A stretch of 64,000 nucleotides of DNA from Luidia sarsii (taxonomy: Eukaryota > Echinodermata > Asteroidea > Paxillosida > Luidiidae), in the NCBI GenBank assembly GCA_949987565.1, contig OX465118.1, forward strand, positions 6,600,538-6,664,537. The letters run 5' to 3'. How positions within the stretch are numbered: position 1 is the stretch's first letter; every line of letters starts with the position of its first letter. The notes below the pieces were generated by a model, which was given only the letters and a program-made list of their open reading frames with translations, was not told where the DNA came from and ran no database searches. This document shows, piece by piece, positions 49,714-63,567 of this stretch. Made by a program: the position numbers and the translations under genes.

Positions 49714-51489
49714 GTCCGGCGACTGACTGTTGTGTACTGCTGTCTGCACACAAGCTGCCTAGCTGACTGAGGTTGGTTCTCTTTGCTTGATCATAAAATC
49801 ATCATACTATGCTTGATTTCAGATTTTTCACCACTGGTGGTTAGATCTTTTCCAGGCCTGTTAGCAGGCAAAGTTTAAGATTCGTCAATAAAATAATGAA
49901 GGAGATATTAACGTGCAAAGTGTATTTTTCTTTCCAGCTTCTTTCCGGCGACTGACTGTTGTGTACTGCTGTCTGCACACACAAGCTGCCTAGCTGACTG
50001 AGGTTGGTTCTCTTTGCTTGATCATAAAATCATCATACTATGTTTGATTTCTGATTTTTCACCACTGGTTGTTGGATCTTTTCCAGGCTTGTTAGCAGGC
50101 CAAGTTTCAGATTCGTCAATAAAATAATGAAGGAGATATTAACGTGCAAAGTGTATTTTTCTCTCCAGCTTCTGTCCGGCGACCGACTGTTGTGTACTGC
50201 TGTCTGCACACACAAGCTGCCTAGCTGACTGAGGTTGGTTCTCTTTGCTTGATCATAAAATCATCATACTATGTTTGATTTCAGATTTTTCACCACTGGT
50301 GGTTAGATCTTTTCCAGGCCTGTTAGCAGGCCAAGTTTAAGATTCGTCAATAAAATAATGAAGGAGATATTAACGTGCAAAGTGTATTTTTCTTTCCAGC
50401 TTCTTTCCGGCGACTGACTGTTGTGTACTGCTGTCTGCACACACAAGCTGCCTAGCTGACTGAGGGTGGTTCTGTTTGCTTGATCATAAAATCATCGTAC
50501 TATGTTTGATTTCAGATTTTTCACCACTGGTGGTTAGATCTTTTCCAGGCCTGTTAGCAGGCCAAGTTTAAGATTCGTCAATAAAATAATGAAGGAGATA
50601 TTAACGTGCAAAGTGTATTTTTCTTTCCAGCTTCTGTCCGGCGACTGACTGTTGTGTACTGCTGTCTGCACACAAGCTGCCTAGCTGACTAAGGTTGGTT
50701 CTCTTTGCTTGATCATAAAATCATCATACTATGCTTGATTTCAGATTTTTCACCACTGGTGGTTAGATCTTTTCCAGACCTGTTAGCAGGCCAAGTTTAA
50801 GATTCGTCAATAAAATAATGAAGGAGATATTAACGTGCAAAGTGTATTTTTCTTTCCAGCTTCTTTCCGGCGACTGACTGTTGTGTACTGCTGTCTGCAC
50901 ACACAAGCTGCCTAGCTGACTGAGGTTGGTTCTCTTTGCTTGATCATAAAATCATCATACTATGTTTGATTTCAGATTTTTCACCACTGGTGGTTAGAAC
51001 TTTTTCAGGCCTGTTAGCAGGCCAAGTTTCAGATTCGTCAATAAAATAATGAAGGAGATATTAACGTGCAAAGTGTATTTTTCTTTCCAGCTTCTGTCCG
51101 GCGACTGACTGTTGTGTACTGCTGTCTGCACACAAGCTGCCTAGCTGACTGAGGTTGGTTCTCTTTGCTTGATCATAAAATCATCATACTATGCTTGATT
51201 TCAGATTTTTCACCACTGGTGGTTAGATCTTTTCCAGGCCTGTTAGCAGGCAAAGTTTAAGATTCGTCAATAAAATAATGAAGGAGATATTAACGTGCAA
51301 AGTGTATTTTTCTTTCCAGCTTCTTTCCGGCGACTGACTGTTGTGTACTGCTGTCTGCACACACAAGCTGCCTAGCTGACTGAGGTTGGTTCTCTTTGCT
51401 TGATCATAAAATCATCATACTATGTTTGATTTCTGATTTTTCACCACTGGTTGTTGGATCTTTTCCAGGCTTGTTAGCAGGCCAAGTTT
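48901..51489 (+). repeat. Tandem duplication of a 6-monomer unit (period 1,382 bp)
   Basis: 48,901-50,107 matches 50,283-51,489. Private markers are GAGGGTGGTTCTG with CATCGTAC (49,079/50,461), GTTAGAACTTTTTCAGG (49,611/50,993), GGCAAAG for GGCCAAG and CACTGGTTGTTGG. I saw no difference between the two copies, so this event is recent although it lies in the more diverse right half. Confidence 0.9.
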
Positions 51490-52629
51490 AAGATGTGTCA
51501 ATAAAATAATGAAGGAGATATTAACTTGCAAAGTGTATTTTCTTTCCAGCTTCTTTCCGGCGACTGAGTGTTGTGTACTGCTGTCTGCACACACAAGCTG
51601 CCTAGCTGACTGAGGTTGGTTCTCTTTGCTTGATCATAAAATCATCATACTATGTTAGATCTCAGATTTTTCACCACTGGTGGTTAGATCTTTTCCGGGC
51701 CTGTTAGCAGGCTAAGTTTAAGATTCGTCAATAAAATAATGAAGGAGATATTAACGTGCAAAGTGTATTTTTCTTTCCAGCTTCTTTCCGGCGACTGACT
51801 GTTGTGTACTGCTGTCTGCACACACAAGCTGCCTAGCTGACTGAGGTTGGTTGTCTTTGCTTGATCATAAAATCATCATACTATGTTCGATCTCAGATTT
51901 TTCACCACTGGTGGTTAGATCTTTTCCGGGCCTGTTTGCAGGCTAAGTTTAAGATTCGTCAATTAAATAATGAAGGAGATATTAACTTGCAAAGTGTATT
52001 TTCTTTCCAGCTTCTGTCCGGCGACTGAGTGTTGTGTACTGCTGTCTGCACACACAAGCTGCCTAGCTGACTGAGGTTGGTTCTCTTTGCTTGATCATAA
52101 AATCATCATACTATGTTTGATTTCAGATTTTTCACCACTGGTGGTTAGATCTTTTCCAGGCCTGTTAGCAGGCCAAGTTTAAGATTCGTCAATAAAATAA
52201 TGAAGGAGATATTAACGTGCAAAGTGTATTTTTCTTTCCAGCTTCTTTCCGGCGACTGACTGTTGTGTACTGCTGTCTGCACACACAAGCTGCCTAGCTG
52301 ACTGAGGTTGGTTCTCTTTGCTTGATCATAAAATCATCATACTATGCTTGATTTCAGATTTTTCACCACTGGTGGTAAGATCTTTTCCAGGCCTGTTAGC
52401 AGGCCAAGTTTTAGATTCGTCAATAAAATAATTAAGGAGATATTAACGTGCAAAGCGTATTTTTCTTTCCAGCTTCTTTCCGGCGACTGACTGTTGTGTA
52501 CTGCTGTCTGCACACACAAGCTGCCTAGCTGACTGAGGTTGGTTCTCTTTGCTTGATCATAAAATCATCATACTATGTTCGATCTCAGATTTTTCACCAC
52601 TGGTGGTTAGATCTTTTCCGGGCCTGTTA

Positions 52630-53566
52630 GCAGGCTAAGTTTAAGATTCGTCAATAAAATAATGAAGGAGATATTAACGTGCAAAGTGTATTTTTCTTTC
52701 CAGCTTCTGTCCGGCGACTGACTGTTGTGTACTGCTGTCTGCACACAAGCTGCCTAGCTGACTGAGGTTGGTTCTCTTTGCTTGATCATAAAATCATCAT
52801 ACTATGCTTGATTTCAGATTTTTCACCACTGGTGGTTAGATCTTTTCCAGGCCTGTTAGCAGGCCAAGTTTAAGATTCGTCAATAAAATAATGAAGGAGA
52901 TATTAACGTGCAAAGTGTATTTTTCTTTCCAGCTTCTTTCCGGCGACTGATTGTTGTGTACTGCTGTCTGCACACACAAGCTGCCTAGCTGACTGAGGTT
53001 GGTTCTCTTTGCTTGATCATAAAATCATCATACTATGTTCGATCTCAGATTTTTCACCACTGGTGGTTAGATCTTTTCCGGGCCTGTTAGCAGGCTAAGT
53101 TTAAGATTCGTCAATAAAATAATGAAGGAGATATTAACTTGCAAAGTGTATTTTCTGTCCAGCTTCTTTCCGGCGACTGAGTGGTGTGTACTGCTTTCTG
53201 CACACACAAGCTGCCTAGCTGACTGAGGTTGGTTCTCTTTGCTTGATCATAAAATCATCATACTATGTTCGATCTCAGATTTTTCACCACTGGTGGTTAG
53301 ATCTTTTCCAGGCCTGTTAGCAGGCCAAGTTAATTATTCGTCAATAAAATAATGAAGGAGATATTAACTTGCAAAGTGTATTTTCTTTCCAGCTTCTTTC
53401 CGGCGACTGAGTGTTGTGTACTGCTGTCTGCACAAACAAGCTGCCTAGCTGACTGAGGTTGGTTCTCTTTGCTTGATCATAAAATCATCATACTATGTTC
53501 GATCTCAGATTTTTCACCACTGGTGGTTGGATCTTTTCCAGGCCTGTTAGCAGGCCAAGTTTAAGA
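52630..53566 (+). repeat. Segment shared with 55,163-56,099 (11 monomers, 2,533 bp)
   Basis: Shared markers are GACTGATTGTTG (52,949/55,482), TTTTCTGTCC with GAGTGGTGTG and CTGCTTTCTG (53,181/55,714) and GCACAAACAAG. Differences include GCCTGGCTG, ATACTTG and CACTAGTGG in the later copy and TATCTTCG near 55,569. The GAGTGGTGTG marker occurs again at 58,939, 62,392 and 63,772, so this unit seeded the terminal domain. Confidence 0.82.
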
Positions 53567-55357
53567 TTCGTCAATAAAATAATGAAGGAGATATTAACGT
53601 GCAAAGTGTATTTTTCTTTCCAGCTTCTGTCCGGCGACTGACTGTTGTGTACTGCTGTCTGCACACAAGCTGCCTAGCTGACTAAGGTTGGTTCTCTTTG
53701 CTTGATCATAAAATCATCATACTATGCTTGATTTCAGATTTTTCACCACTGGTGGTTAGATCTTTTCCAGACCTGTTAGCAGGCCAAGTTTAAGATTCGT
53801 CAATAAAATAATGAAGGAGATATTAACGTGCAAAGCGTATTTTTCTTTCCAGCTTCTTTCCGGCGACTGACTGTTGTGTACTGCTGTCTGCACACACAAG
53901 CTGCCCAGCTGACTGAGGTTGGTTCTCTTTGCTTGATCATAAAATCATAATACTATGTTTGATTTCAGATTTTTCACCACTGGTGGTTAAATCTTTTCCG
54001 GGCCTGTTAGCAGGCTAAGTTTAAGATTCGTCAATAAAATAATGAAGGAGATATTAACTTGCAAAGTGTATTTTCTTTCCAGCTTCTTTCCGGTGACTGA
54101 GTGTTGTGTACTGCTGTCTGCACACACAAGCTGCCTAGCTGACTGAGGTTGGTTCTCTTTGCTTGATCATAAAATCATCATACTATGTTTGATTTCAGAT
54201 TTGTCACCACTGGTGGTTAGATCTTTTCCAGGCCTGTTAGCAGGCCAAGTTTAAGATTCGTCAATAAAATAATGAAGGAGATATTAACGTGCAAAGTGTA
54301 TTTTTCTTTCCAGCTTCTTTCCGGCGACTGACTGTTGTGTACTGCTGTCTGCACACACAAGCTGCCTAGCTGACTGAGGTTGGTTCTCTTTGCTTGATCA
54401 TAAAATCATCATACTATGTTTGATTTCAGATTTTTCACCACTGGTGGTTAGATCTTTTCCAGGCCTGTTAGCAGGCCAAGTTTCAGATTCGTCAATAAAA
54501 TAATGAAGGAGATATTAACGTGCAAAGTGTATTTTTCTTTCCAGCTTCTGTCCGGCGACTGACTGTTGTGTACTGCTGTCTGCACACACAAGCTGCCTAG
54601 CTGACTGAGGTTGGTTCTCTTTGCTTGATCATAAAATCATCATACTATGTTCGATCTCAGATTTTTCACCACTGGTGGTTAGATCTTTTCCGGGCCTGTT
54701 TGCAGGCTAAGTTTAAGATTCGTCAATAAAATAATGAAGGAGATATTAACTTGCAAAGTGTATTTTCTTTCCAGCTTCTGTCCGGCGACTGAGTGTTGTG
54801 TACTGCTGTCTGCACACACAAGCTGCCTAGCTGACTGAGGTTGGTTCTCTTTGCTTGATCATAAAATCATCATACTATGTTTGATTTCAGATTTTTCACC
54901 ACTGGTGGTTAGATCTTTTCCAAGCCTGTTAGCAGGCCAAGTTTAAGATTCGTGAATAAAATAATGAAGGAGATATTAACGTGCAAAGTGTATTTTTCTT
55001 TCCAGCTTCTTTCCGGCGACTGACTGTTGTGTACTGCTGTCTGCACACACAAGCTGCCTAGCTGACTGAGGTTGGTTCTCTTTGCTTGCTCATAAAATCA
55101 TCATACTATGTTCGATCTCAGATTTTCCACCACTGGTGGTTAGATCTTTTCCAGGCCTGTTAGCAGGCCAAGTTTAAGATTTGTCAATAAAATAATGAAG
55201 GAGATATTAACGTGCAAAGTGTATTTTTCTTTCCAGCTTCTGTCCGGCGACTGACTGTTGTGTACTGCTGTCTGCACACAAGCTGCCTGGCTGACTGAGG
55301 TTGGTTCTCTTTGCTTGATCATAAAATCATCATACTATACTTGATTTCAGATTTTTC

Positions 55358-55369
55358 ACCACTAGTGGT
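55358..55369. repeat. Perfect 12-bp palindrome ACCACTAGTGGT
   Basis: A single G-to-A change in the conserved dyad turns CACTGGTGG into CACTAGTGG, giving a perfect 12-bp palindrome with an ACTAGT (SpeI) core. The host unit also has ATACTTGATT and is followed by a GATTG marker unit. Confidence 0.9.
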
Positions 55370-56508
55370 TAGATCTTTTCCAGGCCTGTTAGCAGGCCAA
55401 GTTTAAGATTCGTCAATAAAATAATGAAGGAGATATTAACGTGCAAAGTGTATTTTTCTTTCCAGCTTCTTTCCGGCGACTGATTGTTGTGTACTGCTGT
55501 CTGCACACACAAGCTGCCTAGCTGACTGAGGTTGGTTCTCTTTGCTTGATCATAAAATCATCATACTATCTTCGATCTCAGATTTTTCACCACTGGTGGT
55601 TAGATCTTTTCCGGGCCTGTTAGCAGGCTAAGTTTAAGATTCGTCAATAAAATAATGAAGGAGATATTAACTTGCAAAGTGTATTTTCTGTCCAGCTTCT
55701 TTCCGGCGACTGAGTGGTGTGTACTGCTTTCTGCACACACAAGCTGCCTAGCTGACTGAGGTTGGTTCTCTTTGCTTGATCATAAAATCATCATACTATG
55801 TTCGATCTCAGATTTTTCACCACTGGTGGTTAGATCTTTTCCAGGCCTGTTAGCAGGCCAAGTTAATTATTCGTCAATAAAATAATGAAGGAGATATTAA
55901 CTTGCAAAGTGTATTTTCTTTCCAGCTTCTTTCCGGCGACTGAGTGTTGTGTACTGCTGTCTGCACAAACAAGCTGCCTAGCTGACTGAGGTTGGTTCTC
56001 TTTGCTTGATCATAAAATCATCATACTATGTTCGATCTCAGATTTTTCACCACTGGTGGTTGGATCTTTTCCAGGCCTGTTAGCAGGCCAAGTTTAAGAT
56101 GTGTCAATAAAATAATGAAGGAGATATTAACGTGCAAAGTGTATTTTTCTTTCCAGCTTCTTTCCGGCGACTGACTGTTGTGTACTGCTGTCTGCACACA
56201 CAAGCTGCGTAGCTGACTGAGGTTGGTTCTCTTTGCTTGATCATAAAATCATCATACTGTGTTTGATTTCAGATTTTTCACCACTGGTGGTTAGATCTTT
56301 TCCAGGCCTGTTAGCAGGCCAAGTTTAAGATTCGTCAATAAAATAATGAAGGAGATATTAACGTGCAAAGTGTATTTTTCTTTCCAGCTTCTGTCCGGCG
56401 ACTGACTGTTGTGTACTGCTGTCTGCACACAAGCTGCCTGGCTGACTGAGGTTGGTTCTCTTTGCTTGATCATAAAATCATCATACTATACTTGATTTCA
56501 GATTTTTC

Positions 56509-56520
56509 ACCACTAGTGGT
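56509..56520. repeat. Perfect 12-bp palindrome ACCACTAGTGGT, second copy
   Basis: It lies exactly 1,151 bp after the first palindrome and was carried by the 5-monomer duplication. Confidence 0.9.
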
Positions 56521-57121
56521 TAGATCTTTTCCAGGCCTGTTAGCAGGCCAAGTTTAAGATTCGTCAATAAAATAATGAAGGAGATATTAACGTGCAAAGT
56601 GTATTTTTCTTTCCAGCTTCTTTCCGGCGACTGACTGTTGTGTACTGCTGTCTGCACACACAAGCTGCCTAGCTGACTGAGGTTGGTTCTCTTTGCTTGA
56701 TCATAAAATCATCATACTATGTTTGATTTCAGATTTTTCACCACTGGTGGTTAGATCTTTTCCAGGCCTGTTAGCAGGCCAAGTTTAAGATTCGTCAATA
56801 AAATAATGAAGGAGATATTAACGTGCAAAGTGTATTTTTCTTTCCAGCTTCTGTCCGGCGACTTACTGTTGTGTACTGCTGTCTGCACACAAGCTGCCTA
56901 GCTGACTGAGGTTGGTTCTCTTTGCTTGATCATAAAATCATCATACTAAGCTTGATTTCAGATTTTTCACCACTGGTGGTAAGATCTTTTCCAGGCCTGT
57001 TAGCAGGCCAAGTTTAAGATTCGTCAATTAAATAATTAAGGAGATATTAACGTGCAAAGCGTATTTTTTTTTCCAGCTTCTTTCCGGCGACTGATTGTTG
57101 TGTACTGCTGTCTGCACACAC

Positions 57122-58276
57122 AAGCTGCCTAGCTGACTGAGGTTGGTTCTCTTTGCTTGATCATAAAATCATCATACTATGTTTGATTTCTGATTTTTCA
57201 CCACTGATGGTTGGTTTTTTTCCAGGCTTGTTAGCAGGCCAAGTTTAAGATGTGTCAATAAAATAATGAAGGAGATATTAACTTGCAAAGTGTATTTTCT
57301 TTCCAGCTTCTTTCCGGCGACTGAGTGTTGTGTACTGCTGTCTGCACACACAAGCTGCCTAGCTGACTGAGGTTGGTTCTCTTTGCTTGATCATAAAATC
57401 ATCATACTATGTTAGATCTCAGATTTTTCACCACTGGTGGTTAGATCTTTTCCGGGGCTGTTAGCAGGCTAAGTTTAAGATTCGTCAATAAAATAATGAA
57501 GGAGATATTAACGTGCAAAGTGTATTTTTCTTTCCAGCTTCTTTCCGGCGACTGACTGTTGTGTACTGCTGTCTGCACACACAAGCTGCCTAGCTGACTG
57601 AGGTTGGTTCTCTTTGCTTGATCATAAAATCATCATACTATGTTCGATCTCAGATTTTTCACCACTGGTGGTTAGATCTTTTCCGGGCCTGTTTGCAGGT
57701 TAAGTTTAAGATTCGTCAATAAAATAATGAAGGAGATATTAACTTGCAAAGTGTATTTTCTTTCCAGCTTCTGTCCGGCGACTGACTGTTGTGTACTGCT
57801 GTCTGCACACACAAGCTGCCTAGCTGACTGAGGTTGGTTCTCTTTGCTTGATCATAAAGTCATCATACTATGTTTGATTTCAGATTTTTCACCACTGGTG
57901 GTTAGATCTTTTCCAGGCTTGTTAGCAGGCCAAGTTTAAGATTCGTCAATAAAATAATGAAGGAGATATTAACGTGCAAAGTGTATTTTTCTTTCCAGCT
58001 TCTTTCCGGCGACTGACTGTTGTGTACTGCTGTCTGCACAGACAAGCTGCCTAGCTGACTGAGGTTGGTTCTCTTTGCTTGATCATAAAATCATCATACT
58101 ATGCTTGATTTCAGATTTTTCACCACTGGTGGTAAGATCTTTTCAAGGCCTGTTAGCAGGCCAAGTTTAAGATTCGTCAATAAAATAATGAAGGAGATAT
58201 TAACGTGCAAAGCGTATGTTTCTTTCCAGCTTCTTTCCGGCGACTGACTGTTGTGTACTGCTGTCTGCACACACAA
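57122..58276 (+). repeat. 1.1-kb copy of 51,365-52,519 displaced by 25 monomers (5,757 bp)
   Basis: The order of units is the same (CTG / GATGTGTC unit, TTAGATCTCAG unit, TTTGCAGG unit, subtype I, then ATGCTTG with GGTAAG), but about ten to twelve single-base differences are scattered over it. This is roughly 1% divergence by eye and marks an older duplication. The first copy has the private GGTTGTCTTTGC near 51,850. Confidence 0.75.
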
Positions 58277-61200
58277 GCTGCCTAGCTGACTGAGGTTGGT
58301 TCTCTTTGCTTGATCATAAAATCATCATACTATGTTCGATCTCAGATTTTTCACCACTGGTGGTTAGATCTTTTCCGGGCCTGTTAGCAGGCTAAGTTTA
58401 AGATTGGTCAATAAAATAATGAAGGAGATATTAACTTGCAAAGTGTATTTTCTTTCCAGCTTCTTTCCGGCGACTGAGTGTTGTGTACTGCTGTCTGCAC
58501 ACACAAGCTGCCTAGCTGACTGAGGTTGGTTCTCTTTGCTTGATCATAAAATCATCATACTATGTTTGATTTCAGATTTTTCACCACTGGTGGTTAGATC
58601 TTTTCCAGGCCTGTTAGCAGGCCAAGTTTAAGATTCGTCAATAAAATAATGAAGGAGATATTAACGTGCAAAGTGTATTTTTCTTTCCAGCTTCTTTCCG
58701 GCGACTGATTGTTGTGTACTGCTGTCTGCACACACAAGCTGCCTAGCTGACTGAGGTTGGTTCTCTTTGCTTGATCATAAAATCATCATACTATGTTCGA
58801 TCTCAGATTTTTCACCACTGGTGGTTAGATCTTTTCCGGGCCTGTTAGCAGGCTAAGTTTAAGATTCGTCAATAAAATAATGAAGGAGATATTAACTTGC
58901 AAAGTGTATTTTCTGTCCAGCTTCTTTCCGGCGACTGAGTGGTGTGTACTGCTTTCTGCACACACAAGCTGCCTAGCTGACTGAGGTTGGTTCTCTTTGC
59001 TTGATCATAAAATCATCATACTATGTTCGATCTCAGATTTTTCACCACTGGTGGTTAGATCTTTTCCAGGCCTGTTAGCAGGCCAAGTTAATTATTCGTC
59101 AATAAAATAATGAAGGAGATATTAACTTGCAAAGTGTATTTTCTTTCCAGCTTCTTTCCGGCGACTGAGTGTTGTGTACTGCTGTCTGCACAAACAAGCT
59201 GCCTAGCTGACTGAGGTTGGTTCTCTTTGCTTGATCATAAAATCATCATACTATGTTCGATCTCAGATTTTCACCACTGGTGGTTAGATCTTTTCCGGGC
59301 CTGTTTGCAGGCTAAGTTTAAGCTTCGTCAATAAAATAATGAAGGAGATATTAACTTGCAAAGTGTATTTTCTTTCCAGCTTCTGTCCGGCGACTGAGTG
59401 TTGTGTACTGCTGTCTGCACACACAAGCTGCCTAGCTGACTGAGGTTGGTTCTCTTTGCTTGATCATAAAATCATCATACTATGTTTGATTTCAGATTTT
59501 TCACCACTGGTGGTTAGATCTTTTCCAAGCCTGTTAGCAGGCCAAGTTTAAGATTCGTGAATAAAATAATGAAGGAGATATTAACGTGCAAAGTGTATTT
59601 TGCTTTCCAGCTTCTTTCCGGCGACTGACTGTTGTGTACTGCTGTCTGCACACACAAGCTGCCTAGCTGACTGAGGTTGGTTCTCTTTGCTTGATCATAA
59701 AATCATCATACTATGCTTGATTTCAGATTTTTCACCACTGGTGGTAAGATCTTTTCCAGGCCTGTTAGCAGGCCAAGTTTAAGATGTGTCAATAAAATAA
59801 TGAAGGAGATATTAACGTGCAAAGTGTATTTTTCTTTCCAGCTTCTTTCCGGCGACTGACTGTTGTGTACTGCTGTCTGCACACACAAGCTGCGTAGCTG
59901 ACTGAGGTTGGTTCTCTTTGCTTGATCATAAAATCATCATACTATGTTTGATTTCAGATTTTTCACCACTGGTGGTTAGATCTTTTCCAGGCCTGTTAGC
60001 AGGCCAAGTTTAAGATTCGTCAATAAAATAATGAAGGAGATATTAACGTGCAAAGTGTATTTTTCTTTCCAGCTTCTGTCCGGCGACTTACTGTTGTGTA
60101 CTGCTGTCTGCACACAAGCTGCCTAGCTGACTGAGGTTGGTTCTCTTTGCTTGATCATAAAATCATCATACTATGCTTGATTTCAGATTTTTCACCACTG
60201 GTGGTAAGATCTTTTCCAGGCCTGTTAGCAGGCCAAGTTTAAGATTCGTCAATTAAATAATTAAGGAGATATTAACGTGCAAAGCGTATTTTTTTTCCAG
60301 CTTCTTTCCGGCGACTGATTGTTGTGTACTGCTGTCTGCACACACAAGCTGCCTAGCTGACTGAGGTTGGTTCTCTTTGCTTGATCATAAAATCATCATA
60401 CTATGTTTGATTTCTGATTTTTCACCACTGATGGTTGGATCTTTTCCAGGCTTGTTAGCAGGCCAAGTTTAAGATGTGTCAATAAAATAATGAAGGAGAT
60501 ATTAACTTGCAAAGTGTATTTTCTTTCCAGCTTCTTTCCGGCGACTGAGTGTTGTGTACTGCTGTCTGCACACACAAGCTGCCTAGCTGACTGAGGTTGG
60601 TTCTCTTTGCTTGATCATAAAATCATCATACTATGTTAGATCTCAGATTTTTCACCACTGGTGGTTAGATCTTTTCCGGGGCTGTTAGCAGGCTAAGTTT
60701 AAGATTCGTCAATAAAATAATGAAGGAGATATTAACGTGCAAAGTGTATTTTTCTTTCCAGCTTCTTTCCGGCGACTGACTGTTGTGTACTGCTGTCTGC
60801 ACACACAAGCTGCCTAGCTGACTGAGGTTGGTTCTCTTTGCTTGATCATAAAATCATCATACTATGTTTGATCTCAGATTTTTCACCACTGGTGGTTAGA
60901 TCTTTTCCGGGCCTGTTTGCAGGTTAAGTTTAAGATTCGTCAATAAAATAATGAAGGAGATATTAACTTGCAAAGTGTATTTTCTTTCCAGCTTCTGTCC
61001 GGCGACTGACTGTTGTGTACTGCTGTCTGCACACACAAGCTGCCTAGCTGACTGAGGTTGGTTCTCTTTGCTTGATCATAAAATCATCATACTATGTTTG
61101 ATTTCAGATTTTTCACCACTGGTGGTTAGATCTTTTCCAGGCTTGTTAGCAGGCCAAGTTTAAGATTCGTGAATAAAATAATGAAGGAGATATTAACGTG

Positions 61201-62035
61201 CAAAGTGTATTTTTCTTTCCAGCTTCTTTCCGGCGACTGACTGTTGTGTACTGCTGTCTGCACAGACAAGCCGCCTAGCTGACTGAGGTTGGTTCTCTTT
61301 GCTTGATCATAAAATCATCATACTATGCTTGATTTCAGATTTTTCACCACTGGTGGTAAGATCTTTTCAAGGCCTGTTAGCAGGCCAAGTTTAAGATTCG
61401 TCAATAAAATAATGAAGGAGATATTAACGTGCAAAGCGTATGTTTCTTTCCAGCTTCTTTCCGGCGACTGACTGTTGTGTACTGCTGTCTGCACACACAA
61501 GCTGCCTAGCTGACTGAGGTTGGTTCTCTTTGCTTGATCATAAAATCATCATACTATGTTCGATCTCAGATTTTTCACCACTGGTGGTTAGATCTTTTCC
61601 GGGCCTGTTAGCAGGCTAAGTTTAAGATTCGTCAATAAAATAATGAAGGAGATATTAACTTGCAAAGTGTATTTTCTTTCCAGCTTCTTTCCGGCGACTG
61701 AGTGTTGTGTACTGCTGTCTGCACACACAAGCTGCCTAGCTGACTGAGGTTGGTTCTCTTTGCTTGATCATAAAATCATCATACTATGTTTGATTTCAGA
61801 TTTTTCACCACTGGTGGTTAGATCTTTTCCAGGCCTGTTAGCAGGCCAAGTTTAAGATTCGTCAATAAAATAATGAAGGAGATATTAACGTGCAAAGTGT
61901 TTTTTTCTTTCCAGCTTCTGTCCGGCGACTGACTGTTGTGTACTGCTGTCTGCACACAAGCTGCCTGGCTGACTGAGGTTGGTTCTCTTTGCTTGATCAT
62001 AAAATCATCATACTATGCTTGATTTCAGATTTTTC

Positions 62036-62047
62036 ACCACTAGTGGT
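62036..62047. repeat. Perfect 12-bp palindrome ACCACTAGTGGT, third copy
   Basis: It sits in the extra monomer that distinguishes the second 14/15-mer copy from the first. Here the preceding motif is ATGCTTG rather than ATACTTG. Confidence 0.9.
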
Positions 62048-63567
62048 TAGATCTTTTCCAGGCCTGTTAGCAGGCCAAGTTTAAGATTCGTCAATAAAAT
62101 AATGAAGGAGATATTAACGTGCAAAGTGTATTTTTCTTTCCAGCTTCTTTCCGGCGACTGATTGTTGTGTACTGCTGTCTGCACACACAAGCTGCCTAGC
62201 TGACTGAGGTTGGTTCTCTTTGCTTGATCATAAAATCATCATACTATGTTCGATCTCAGATTTTTCACCACTGGTGGTTAGATCTTTTCCGGGCCTGTTA
62301 GCAGGCTAAGTTTAAGATTCGTCAATAAAATAATGAAGGAGATATTAACTTGCAAAGTGTATTTTCTGTCCAGCTTCTTTCCGGCGACTGAGTGGTGTGT
62401 ACTGCTTTCTGCACACACAAGCTGCCTAGCTGACTGAGGTTGGTTCTCTTTGCTTGATCATAAAATCATCATACTATGTTCGATCTCAGATTTTTCACCA
62501 CTGGTGGTTAGATCTTTTCCAGGCCTGTTAGCAGGCCAAGTTAATTATTCGTCAATAAAATAATGAAGGAGATATTAACTTGCAAAGTGTATTTTCTTTC
62601 CAGCTTCTTTCCGGCGACTGAGTGTTGTGTACTGCTGTCTGCACAAACAAGCTGCCTAGCTGACTGAGGTTGGTTCTCTTTGCTTGATCATAAAATCATC
62701 ATACTATGTTCGATCTCAGATTTTTCACCACTGGTGGTTAGATCTTTTCCGGGCCTGTTTGCAGGCTAAGTTTAAGCTTCGTCAATAAAATAATGAAGGA
62801 GATATTAACTTGCAAAGTGTATTTTCTTTCCAGCTTCTGTCCGGCGACTGAGTGTTGTGTACTGCTGTCTGCACACACAAGCTGCCTAGCTGACTGAGGT
62901 TGGTTCTCTTTGCTTGATCATAAAATCATCATACTATGTTTGATTTCAGATTTTTCACCACTGGTGGTTAGATCTTTTCCAAGCCTGTTAGCAGGCCAAG
63001 TTTAAGATTCGTGAATAAAATAATGAAGGAGATATTAACGTGCAAAGTGTATTTTGCTTTCCAGCTTCTTTCCGGCGACTGACTGTTGTGTACTGCTGTC
63101 TGCACACACAAGCTGCCTAGCTGACTGAGGTTGGTTCTCTTTGCTTGATCATAAAATCATCATACTATGTTCGATCTCAGATTTTTCACCACTGGTGGTT
63201 AGATCTTTTCCGGGCCTGTTAGCAGGCTAAGTTTAAGATTCGTCAATAAAATAATGAAGGAGATATTAACTTGCAAAGTGTATTTTCTTTCCAGCTTCTT
63301 TCCGGCGACTGAGTGTTGTGTACTGCTGTCTGCACACACAAGCTGCCTAGCTGACTGAGGTTGGTTCTCTTTGCTTGATCATAAAATCATCATACTATGT
63401 TTGATTTCAGATTTTTCACCACTGGTGGTTAGATCTTTTCCAGGCCTGTTAGCAGGCCAAGTTTAAGATTCGTCAATAAAATAATAAAGGAGATATTAAC
63501 GTGCAAAGTGTTTTTTTCTTTCCAGCTTCTGTCCGGCGACTGACTGTTGTGTACTGCTGTCTGCACA

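Larger units (their letters stand above)
55116..56719 (+). repeat. 5-monomer displacement carrying the CACTAGTGG unit (1,151 bp)
   Basis: 55,116-55,568 and 56,267-56,719 share GCCTGGCTG, ATACTTGATTTCAG and CACTAGTGG. Differences are few (for example TTTGTC versus TTCGTC near 55,181 and GATTG versus GACTG near 55,482). Together with 59,786-59,895, which matches 56,101-56,210 at 16 monomers (GATGTGTC and GCTGCGTAG), this shows that two monomers present at 56.2-56.7 kb are missing from the corresponding place near 59.9 kb. Confidence 0.8.
56668..63168 (+). repeat. 14/15-monomer tandem doublet (period 3,225 to 3,454 bp)
   Basis: 56,668 to about 58,680 matches 59,893 to about 61,900 at 3,225 then 3,224 bp, the change being one T fewer in a T run near 60,290. 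From about 58,700 to 59,715 the match continues at 3,453 to 3,454 bp, so the second copy has gained one monomer of about 229 bp near 61,900-62,130. That monomer carries GCCTGGCTG and CACTAGTGG, like those at 55.3 and 56.5 kb. About eight substitutions distinguish the copies, including CTAAGC/CTATGC and GATTGGTC/GATTCGTC. Confidence 0.85.

Noticed and set aside
55140..55322. Shifted minus-strand frame starting at another ATG (55,140; 56,291; 61,818; 63,429)
   Set aside because: It is the same satellite frame with a different start caused by the three-CA unit and the GCCTGGCTG variant.
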